DNA of 64,000 bases from Alpinimonas psychrophila (GTDB lineage Bacteria > Actinomycetota > Actinomycetes > Actinomycetales > Microbacteriaceae), in NCBI RefSeq assembly GCF_014137865.1, contig NZ_JACGWU010000004.1, positions 62,001-126,000 on the forward strand, read 5' to 3'. Shown here in pieces: positions 25,020 to 31,421 of this stretch. Each line of letters begins with the position of its first letter. The stretch's first letter is position 1. The notes beneath the pieces are model-generated. The model did not search any database, was not told where the DNA came from, and saw nothing but the letters and a program-made list of their open reading frames with translations. Both the position numbers and the translations under genes were made by a program.

Positions 25020-25601
25020 TTAAGATGCCGGTGGGGATGTCCTTCGGGTGTGGAAAACGGTGTGGGGACGCTCGACGGGTAGCAGCCGCCGTAACTTGTC
25101 GCGATACGGCTCGATGTCGAACGGCATTAACGGGTCAGCGTCCTTGACGTACAGAGGGTGGTGCGGGTGGCCGTCCTTGCTGATTGGGCCATGTGAGAAC
25201 CACCTGGCGTTCGTCAGCTCCGGCAGCTCGAGCAACTCAATCAAGGTCGGCACGAGGGACAGGCGCTTCGTGATCAGGGCTCCCCACGCAGCCCACACGT
25301 CAGGGTCGCAGTCGTTTAGGACCTTCCTGATCTGGCGTGCATTGGCCTCAACTAGCTCTGAGTCGAGTTCCACTGGGAGCCCCGCAGGGTCCGTACTCCT
25401 GAGCGGGTACACGTTGAGCATCAGGAAACTGTCATACCCGTGGAATGCGGCAACAGCTTGGACCCGCGTTAGCGTGGCGTCCAATCGGGTGGGAGTTGCA
25501 GTGCTCGGGTTGAGACCGATGCAGACCAGTGGCCTTTCGCCGACGGCGCCTAGCGCAAAGCGTGCGCTGTTGTCCTCAGTGCGCTCGTAGAGCCACTCCA
25601 T
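25020..25601 (-). CDS. DUF1643-family protein
   Basis: A 193-residue protein of the DUF1643 family, whose members often sit on phages and islands and whose activity is not known. Characteristic parts: CIGLNPSTATPTRLDATLTR, FLMLNVYPLRSTDP, VWAAWGALI and the C-terminal HPLYVKDADPLMPF. AGGGAG before the ATG. Sole gene of the second cassette, bounded by nucS fragments 1 and 2. The 205 bases upstream (25602-25806) hold no gene I can support. Confidence 0.82.
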   Translation of the reverse strand: MEWLYERTEDNSARFALGAVGERPLVCIGLNPSTATPTRLDATLTRVQAVAAFHGYDSFLMLNVYPLRSTDPAGLPVELDSELVEANARQIRKVLNDCDPDVWAAWGALITKRLSLVPTLIELLELPELTNARWFSHGPISKDGHPHHPLYVKDADPLMPFDIEPYRDKLRRLLPVERPHTVFHTRRTSPPAS

Positions 25602-25806
25602 TCAAGCTCCCTACGCGAGTTTGTCCTGGTTCCGAGCGTACCGAACATGCCTGACACTGATCGAGCGTAGTGATGGGGTCGGACAGTCCTCAGCGCCCCT
25701 TCGCGCCTGCCCTCAGATGCGGCGGCCACCTCTTGCGGACCCACATCGACAACATCACGGTCGGGGAGGCGCTCGACTTACGAGCTACGCCATACAAAAG
25801 GCGACG

Positions 25807-25947
25807 TTAGGGTTTCCAGCTCGGGGAGTATGAGCGCACGAGAACGCTGCCGTCGGCCTTGAGCTGCAGAAGCCAAAGTGCGGGAGGAATGTGGGCGGTG
25901 AGCCTCCGCGCGCAGTCCACGGAGCGCCTAGCTATGCCGAGTCGCAG
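25807..25947 (-). pseudogene. nucS 5' fragment, copy 2, degenerate
   Basis: Forty-six codons read LRLGIARRSVDCARRLTAHI and later [19 protein letters not shown] before TAA. This aligns with NucS residues 1-46 but has lost the start codon (CTG) and many conserved residues, and lacks the 17-bp junction seen in copies 1, 3 and 4. It is the oldest-looking copy of the set. Confidence 0.72.
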
Positions 25948-25989
25948 TCTTCCGCGGCAGTGGGGCTATGGTGCCGTGCGTCGGCAGGC

Positions 25990-26658
25990 CTATCGATCCG
26001 ACTTGCCGAGATTACAGCGGTCGCAGAGCACTCGAAGGTTCTCTGGGAGAGTTTCCCCGCCCTTGCTGTAGGGGACTTCATGGTCAATGTGGAGCACTAC
26101 CCCGACTTCGGTGGCAGGTGAACGCCCGCAACTGACACAGGTGAACCCATCCCGTTGGAGAACCTCCCACCGCAAACGGAGGCTAGGGCTTCTCCCGGTG
26201 GTGTGGCCCTTTACGACTTCGGTGGTCGGGGGAACAACGACGGCGTCATCAGCGGAGTCCGCCCACCCTTGAAACTTGAGGAGTGCCTTCCCCCAAGACC
26301 CGAAGCGCTTCGCATAGCCCTCGGGAGTATGGCGGGTACCTCTCATGTCGCCGTAGGAAGGCTGTCTACCGAGAGTCGTCCATACCTCGAAGATGTTCGT
26401 CATCCACTCGGTGTCATCGTGTCCGAGGTCAGGGCGACCACTCTTCAGCCCGGCGCGTCCAATTGCCTCAGTCCAACCGCCGAGCCGTCGGTGAATGGTC
26501 GTCGGGTGGTACTGCCCGAAGCGCTCGTACTCTTCGCGAGTGAGCGACCCGTGCCCCAGTTCTTCGGCCACGCGGAGAAGGTCGTGGGCGACGTCGTCAT
26601 CGGTGGCGTAGCGCGCCGAAAGACGAACCCGCATGCCTTTCGATGACGATTCACTCAT
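25990..26658 (-). CDS. HNH endonuclease
   Basis: A 222-residue protein. The C-terminal 55 residues form an HNH nuclease domain: FTCVSCGRSP, HIDHEVPYSKGG, NLRVLCDRCN, with two CxxC zinc pairs. The N-terminal 120 residues (SLTREEYERFGQ, TIHRRLGGWTEAIGRAGL, and GYAKRFGSWGKALLKFQG) contain two homing-endonuclease-associated-type repeats that would bind DNA. Start at 26658 has no clear ribosome site and lies 31 nt after the stop of nucS fragment 3; an internal ATG at 26634 follows AAAGG. Function as a homing or restriction nuclease is open. Confidence 0.8.
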   Translation of the reverse strand: MSESSSKGMRVRLSARYATDDDVAHDLLRVAEELGHGSLTREEYERFGQYHPTTIHRRLGGWTEAIGRAGLKSGRPDLGHDDTEWMTNIFEVWTTLGRQPSYGDMRGTRHTPEGYAKRFGSWGKALLKFQGWADSADDAVVVPPTTEVVKGHTTGRSPSLRLRWEVLQRDGFTCVSCGRSPATEVGVVLHIDHEVPYSKGGETLPENLRVLCDRCNLGKSDR

Positions 26659-26678
26659 AGGTCAAGTCTGCCCGACGG

Positions 26679-26911
26679 GAAATACACACCTAAGCACGGC
26701 TCATCCAGTTCAGCGGCTTGTACGAACCACCATCGGAGTGAACGAGCAGGCTCCCGTCTTGCTTGAGGAGCAGCAACCGGGTTGCCAGCGGGAGGTGCGC
26801 ACTGAGGTGCCCCGCGTAGTCCACCGAGCAACGGGCGATAACAAGTCTCACTTAACCAGAGTACGGGGTCGGCTCAACCCTAAGCGCAGGGGGCGGGCTC
26901 AACCCTAGCTG
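26679..26911 (-). pseudogene. nucS 5' fragment, copy 3, with junction and promoter
   Basis: Same design and length as copy 1: conserved upstream block, TACTCT (plus 26858-26863), six bases, GTG at 26851, 53 codons to TAG at 26690, then the junction (26679-26695 on plus). The peptide [20 protein letters not shown] ... [13 protein letters not shown] differs from NucS residues 1-51 at only about four places, so it is the copy closest to the intact gene. Upstream block contains two copies of GGGTTGAGCC on the minus strand. Confidence 0.88.
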
Positions 26912-27192
26912 GGCTCCGGGACGTGAACACGACGAGCGATCTTCGCTTCGTCGGAACCACGCCAGACACAATCGGTGTGGGAACGAATTTGAACGTCACC
27001 GCCGAGGTCCTCAACTACGAAGCCAGCTCGTGCTTGCTCCTGCTGGACCCCGTATCGACCGCGGTCCGGTAGACGCGTAAAAGGCACGTCAGACGAGCCG
27101 TGTCGTGCTCCAGGTGCTCGTGGGTAATGCTGCCCGCGGTCATGAAGGGGAATTCTTGTACGGCAGGCCAACGACGTTCGTTGATTAGTCAA
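26905..27192 (-). CDS. Doubtful small ORF in the TA cassette
   Basis: A 95-codon frame whose second half (GFVVEDLGGDVQIRSHTD, EAKIARRVHVPEPS) looks more protein-like than the first half, which is rich in Arg/His/Pro. A different phase of the first half also reads plausibly (MTAGSITHEHLEHDTARLT), so the locus may be one gene broken by a frameshift. No family recognised. It may be non-coding. Confidence 0.3.
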   Translation of the reverse strand: MTNQRTSLACRTRIPLHDRGQHYPRAPGARHGSSDVPFTRLPDRGRYGVQQEQARAGFVVEDLGGDVQIRSHTDCVWRGSDEAKIARRVHVPEPS

Positions 27193-27424
27193 GCAGGCCC
27201 AGGTACCGCGGACGACACTTCATCGCGTGAATTACCTCTTCAGTACCGTCGTCCCAGACGAGCACTACAGTTTCGAGCAGTCGCGCCTGCGTATCGAACC
27301 CAATCCGCAGTTGACGCTGGGGGTTCTCATCGTCGAGAGGTCCGGAAACCGAAGGGTTACCTGCCGTGGCAAGGGTATCTTCGTCGCTCACGCCGTGCTT
27401 CCGAGCAGACGGGCGAACGATCAC
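27185..27424 (-). CDS. Probable toxin of a type II toxin-antitoxin pair
   Basis: A 79-residue protein: PSARKHGVSDEDTLATAGN, QLRIGFDTQARLLETVVL, EEVIHAMKCRPRYLGLL. This resembles the small BrnT-like/DUF4258-type actinobacterial toxins, in which the HGVxxED start and the HAMxxRPxxL end are conserved. The preferred start is a GTG overlapping the antitoxin stop (GTGA); an earlier GTG at 27439 adds five residues. Family assignment is by recall of its pattern and is moderate. Confidence 0.68.
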   Translation of the reverse strand: MIVRPSARKHGVSDEDTLATAGNPSVSGPLDDENPQRQLRIGFDTQARLLETVVLVWDDGTEEVIHAMKCRPRYLGLLD

Positions 27425-27681
27425 GCGACGTGGGTCCACGCGTCTATCGCCGCGCGAATTGCCTCGGAACGATTCAGCCCTTCTCGTTCCGCCCGAGCCA
27501 TGACTGCGGCGAGTTCGTCGGTCGTCAGGCGCACCGGAATGACCTGTGCAGGCGCGGTGCCACGTGGAGTGCGACCCCAGCGGGCACGGAGCTGGTCGAC
27601 GTCGTAACCCGTCTCAGCCTGGGCAACCCACTGGTCGACCTGCGATTCGCCGACCTCACGGCCTTGGATGATGCGCTTCAT
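27421..27681 (-). CDS. Ribbon-helix-helix antitoxin
   Basis: An 86-residue protein. The C-terminal part VIPVRLTTDELAAVMARAER followed by GLNRSEAIRAAIDAW is a CopG/Arc-type ribbon-helix-helix, and the preceding YDVDQLRARWGRTPRG segment is a common N-terminal arm of such antitoxins. First gene of the pair, coupled to the toxin by a 4-nt overlap. It would bind the toxin and repress its own promoter. Lies between nucS fragments 3 and 4. Confidence 0.78.
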   Translation of the reverse strand: MKRIIQGREVGESQVDQWVAQAETGYDVDQLRARWGRTPRGTAPAQVIPVRLTTDELAAVMARAEREGLNRSEAIRAAIDAWTHVA

Positions 27682-27719
27682 AACTTCATCGTAATACGAA
27701 AGAGAAAGTTTCGCTAGGT

Positions 27720-27790
27720 GAAATACACACCTAAGCGCGGCTCATCCAGTTCAACGGCTCGTACGAGCCACCATCGGAATGCACGACCAG
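27720..27790 (-). pseudogene. nucS 5' fragment, copy 4, truncated at its 5' side
   Basis: Only the last 20 codons remain ([19 protein letters not shown], then TAG at 27731) followed by the same junction (27720-27736 on plus). The upstream end stops at about 27790, ten bases before the stop codon of the next HAD gene. It marks the outer boundary of the array. Confidence 0.82.
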
Positions 27791-27800
27791 GCGCATCTAT

Positions 27801-28439
27801 TTAGCCCAGCACAAACGCGAGAAGTTCATCGATCGTGTCGACTCCGGCCAGCGCAGCGAGTTCTTCGCCGGGCGCGGCATAGCCCCAGCGCACGAGAACC
27901 GTGGGCACGTTGTGCTCGGCGGCCCCCTCGATGTCGAAGCTGCGGTCGCCGATCATCAACGGCGTCGGAGAGTGCGCGATGGCCTGCAACTGTGCCAACG
28001 TTTCGCCCACGACGTCCGACTTGGTGGGACGTTTCGAGCTACTGCCCACAAGGGCGGTGAAGTACTGGGCGATGCCAAAGTGCTCGGCCGTGTGCACGGC
28101 TTCGCGTTGAGGTTTACTGGTGGAGACCCCGAGCGGAATACCGGCTTCGACGAGGGTGGCGAGCAGACGATCGACCTCGGGAAAGAGCTCCTGGTGAATG
28201 AGGCCGTCACGCTTGGAGAGCGCCTTATAGAAAGCGTTGGCCTCGGAGATGCGCTCGGGACCAACGAAGGTGAGCAACGAGGATCCGGTCGGCGGGCCAA
28301 TCAACAGGCGAATGCCGGCCTCATTGGGCGGGGTGACCCCAAAGTGTTCGAGGGTCTCGCGCAGGCGCGCAGAGATGGCGGGAGCCGAGTCGACGAGAGT
28401 GCCATCCATGTCAAAAAGTATCGGAGTCCAGGGTGTCAT
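27801..28439 (-). CDS. HAD-superfamily hydrolase, phosphoglycolate-phosphatase-like (copy 2)
   Basis: A 212-residue HAD phosphatase: FDMDGTLVDS nucleophile motif, STSKPQ motif II, and MIGDRSFDIEGAA acidic motif. Same domain plan as the HAD gene next to nucS at 20255, with shared blocks across the whole length, so the two are paralogues flanking the array. Its start overlaps the stop of the SDR gene upstream by four bases, indicating an operon. Confidence 0.87.
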   Translation of the reverse strand: MTPWTPILFDMDGTLVDSAPAISARLRETLEHFGVTPPNEAGIRLLIGPPTGSSLLTFVGPERISEANAFYKALSKRDGLIHQELFPEVDRLLATLVEAGIPLGVSTSKPQREAVHTAEHFGIAQYFTALVGSSSKRPTKSDVVGETLAQLQAIAHSPTPLMIGDRSFDIEGAAEHNVPTVLVRWGYAAPGEELAALAGVDTIDELLAFVLG

Positions 28440-29275
28440 GAGCGTTGCGTCCGTTCTTCGCCCACGCTGTTGCCACCGTCAACGACGATGACCTGGCCCG
28501 TGATGTAGGAGGCGCCGGGACTGGCGAGCCACGCGACGGCCGAGGCAATTTCGACGGCGGTACCGCTTCTTCCGGCGGGAACCAGGGTTCCTTCAATCGC
28601 CTCGGAGGGAAGCTGCGATCCCGTTTCGATCCAGCCGGGGGCCACCGCATTGACGGTAATGCCAAGCGGCGCTTCGTCTACCGCGAGTGCGCGGGTCATG
28701 CCGACCATGCCGGCTTTTGCAGCGGCATAACCGATGTCCCCGCGGGCGCCCATGACCGGCCCCGTCACACTCGTGATGTTGATGATCCGGCCCCAGCGGG
28801 CGGTCCGCATAAACGCAATAACGGCACGCGTTGCGTGAAAGGCCGTGGTCAGGTTGATGGCGAGCGCTTTTTCCCAATCGGAGGTCGACATCTCGATGCC
28901 ACCCTGCGCGATTTCGGCATCATCCACGGTGACCATGCCGGCATTATTGACCAGGATGCTCGGCACGTCCCAAACGCCGGCCGCCACATCCGCCAGCCCC
29001 TTCGAAAGGGCGTCAGCACCGTCCGCGGTGTCTAGCCGCACGACAAGGCCAACGGTGTCGATGCCCAAAGCCTCGAGCTCAGTGACCCGATCGTGAATGC
29101 GCGCAGTCGTTCCGGTGACGATAACCCTGGCACCCATTTCGCCCAAGAGACGGGCACTCGCAAAGCCGATACCCGTCGCACTCCCAGCTCCCGTCACGAG
29201 CGCCGTTTTGCCGGTGAGATCCGTCAGGGCTGAAATCTGCGATGCAGCCTGTGAGGCCGGGGGGAAGGAAGACAT
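28436..29275 (-). CDS. Short-chain dehydrogenase/reductase, FabG-like
   Basis: A 279-residue SDR. NAD(P) site TGAGSATGIGFASARLLG, NNAG, catalytic Ser in NITSVTG and YAAAKAG (Tyr/Lys), and the C-terminal TGQVIVVDGG typical of FabG-type 3-oxoacyl reductases. About 25 extra N-terminal residues. The ATG lies six bases after TAAGCT and has no usable ribosome site, so a leaderless transcript is likely. Divergent from the M13 peptidase. Confidence 0.87.
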   Translation of the reverse strand: MSSFPPASQAASQISALTDLTGKTALVTGAGSATGIGFASARLLGEMGARVIVTGTTARIHDRVTELEALGIDTVGLVVRLDTADGADALSKGLADVAAGVWDVPSILVNNAGMVTVDDAEIAQGGIEMSTSDWEKALAINLTTAFHATRAVIAFMRTARWGRIINITSVTGPVMGARGDIGYAAAKAGMVGMTRALAVDEAPLGITVNAVAPGWIETGSQLPSEAIEGTLVPAGRSGTAVEIASAVAWLASPGASYITGQVIVVDGGNSVGEERTQRS

Positions 29276-29349
29276 GCCTTCAGCTTAAACGAGTGCGAGG
29301 CGGGCCCTCGTAGTGCTCGCTCTCAGCGGACATCTTCTAGGCTGGAGGC

Positions 29350-31413
29350 ATGAGTGAGAGTGCACGTGGCGCCGTGAGCGCAACATCCGGAATCGACATC
29401 AATGAACTGGATGCCACCGTGCACCCGCAAGACGATTTGTACCGTCACGTCAATGGCAAGTGGGAGATGCGCACCCCGATTCCCGCCGACAAGGCTCGGT
29501 ACGGTTCGTTCCACATTTTGGCCGAGCACGCCGAAGAGGCTGTTCGCGACATCATCATCGAAGGCCAGGAAGCCGAGCCCGGTTCCGAGCAGCGCACCGT
29601 GGGCGATTTGTATGCCTCCTTCATGGACACCGACCTCATCGACACCTTGGGCGTAGCCCCCATCGAGAGCCAGCTCGCCTTCGCCGGAAACGTGACGACC
29701 ATCTCCTCGCTTCTTGACACCGTTGCGCGCCTCGAACGCCACGGCGTGGGCGGCTTCCTTGACCTGTTTGTCGATAACGACCCCGGCAACCCAGAGCGCT
29801 ACCTTGTGTTCGCCGAACAGGGTGGCCTGGGCCTCCCCGACGAGAGCTATTACCGCGACGAGAAGTTTGCCTCCGCGCGCGAGGCCTACGTCAATCACAT
29901 TCAACGGATGTTCGAACTCACCGCCGAAGAACTCCCCACCACGGAGGGTCTCGATGATGCCGCGGCTCGGGCCGGCCGTGTGTTCGAGCTCGAGACTTCG
30001 CTCGCCGCAATCCATTGGGACAACGTGCGCACGCGCGACAGTGTCGCCACCTACAACCCGCTCGCGTGGGCCTCGGTGCACGAGCTTGTGGCCGAGGGTG
30101 CTCGCGCTGCCCTGGAAGATGACGCCGCTTCCGGCCTGAATGTCAGCGATCACGTTGCCGACTTCGACATTTGGGCGACCGCCATGGAGGCTCCCGCGGG
30201 AGCCCTCGACACCGTCGTTGTTCGCGAACCTAGCTTTCTTTCGGGCCTCGGTTCGCTGCTAACACCCGCCCACCTCGAATCATGGAAAGACTGGTTGGCC
30301 TGGAACATCATCCACTCGGCCGCCGCCTTCCTGCCCGGCGCGTTCGTCACTGAGAACTTCGACTTCTACGGCCGCACCCTCACCGGAACCCCCGAGCAGC
30401 GCGCCCGGTGGAAGCGCGGTGTCTCCCTCGTTGAGGGTGCCATGGGCGAATCCGTAGGAAAAATTTATGTCAGCCGTCACTTTCCCGAGGCCGCCAAAGC
30501 CGACATGGATGTCTTGGTCGACAACCTCATTGAGGCCTACCGCGAATCCATCACCAACCTCGAATGGATGAGCAAAGAAACGCGCGGCCGGGCTCTGGAG
30601 AAGCTCGACAAGTTCACCCCCAAGGTGGGCTACCCCGTCAAGTGGCGTGACTACTCGGCACTCGTGATTAGTGCCACGGACCTCATGGGGAACGTGCGGC
30701 GCATCGCCGAGTTCGAGTCGGCTCGGGAGTTTGGCAAAATCGGCAAGCCCATTGACCGCGACGAGTGGTTCATGACCCCGCAGACCGTCAACGCGTATTA
30801 CAACCCGGGCTTCAACGAGATTGTCTTTCCAGCAGCCATACTCCAGCCTCCGTTCTTTGACCCTGCGTGGGATGACGCCGCCAACTATGGTTCCATCGGC
30901 GCCGTTATTGGCCACGAAATCGGTCACGGCTTCGACGATCAGGGCTCACGCTTTGACGGCGACGGCAAGCTCACCGACTGGTGGACGGCAGAGGACCGCG
31001 AGGCGTTCGAGAAACGCACCGCCTCTCTCGTTGAGCAGTTCAACGCGCTCGCTCCCAAGCAGGTTCCGGGTCACTTCGTCAACGGTGAACTCACCATCGG
31101 TGAGAACATCGGTGACCTCGGCGGCCTCGCCATCGCGTGGCGGGCGTACAAGATTTCTTTGAAGGGCGCTGAGTCGCCCGTCATCGACGGACTCACTGGC
31201 GCGCAGCGATTCTTCCTGAGCTGGGCGCAGTCTTGGCAGCAAAAGGGCCGCGACGAAGAGGTAATTCGCCTCCTGGCAATCGACCCTCACTCGCCCAACG
31301 AGTTCCGCTGCAACCAGATCGTGCGCAACATCGACGCGTTCTACGATGCCTTTGCCGTGACCGAAAAAGATGCCGCCTGGTTGGAGCCCGCCAAGCGTGT
31401 CACCATCTGGTAG
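29350..31413 (+). CDS. pepO: M13-family zinc metallopeptidase (PepO/neprilysin-like)
   Basis: A 687-residue endopeptidase for short peptides. Zinc site HEIGH (His522, Glu523, His526) and the third ligand in ENIGDLGG (Glu585, Asp589), plus NAYYNPGFNEIVFPA and the C-terminal CNQIVRNIDAFYDAF. No signal peptide, so cytoplasmic like bacterial PepO. TAGGCT ends six bases before the ATG; GGAGG is only one base away, too close, which favours leaderless initiation. Confidence 0.93.
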   Translation: MSESARGAVSATSGIDINELDATVHPQDDLYRHVNGKWEMRTPIPADKARYGSFHILAEHAEEAVRDIIIEGQEAEPGSEQRTVGDLYASFMDTDLIDTLGVAPIESQLAFAGNVTTISSLLDTVARLERHGVGGFLDLFVDNDPGNPERYLVFAEQGGLGLPDESYYRDEKFASAREAYVNHIQRMFELTAEELPTTEGLDDAAARAGRVFELETSLAAIHWDNVRTRDSVATYNPLAWASVHELVAEGARAALEDDAASGLNVSDHVADFDIWATAMEAPAGALDTVVVREPSFLSGLGSLLTPAHLESWKDWLAWNIIHSAAAFLPGAFVTENFDFYGRTLTGTPEQRARWKRGVSLVEGAMGESVGKIYVSRHFPEAAKADMDVLVDNLIEAYRESITNLEWMSKETRGRALEKLDKFTPKVGYPVKWRDYSALVISATDLMGNVRRIAEFESAREFGKIGKPIDRDEWFMTPQTVNAYYNPGFNEIVFPAAILQPPFFDPAWDDAANYGSIGAVIGHEIGHGFDDQGSRFDGDGKLTDWWTAEDREAFEKRTASLVEQFNALAPKQVPGHFVNGELTIGENIGDLGGLAIAWRAYKISLKGAESPVIDGLTGAQRFFLSWAQSWQQKGRDEEVIRLLAIDPHSPNEFRCNQIVRNIDAFYDAFAVTEKDAAWLEPAKRVTIW

Positions 31414-31421
31414 CGAGTCGC

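Noticed and set aside
25602-25806. Small frames between the DUF1643 gene and nucS fragment 2
   Set aside because: Short, low-complexity products, no ribosome sites and no recognisable pattern.
20939-28439. Classical integron or tyrosine-recombinase island
   Set aside because: No integrase gene or attC-like folded sites are visible; repeats are directed nucS 5' ends with a short junction, which fits neither model well.
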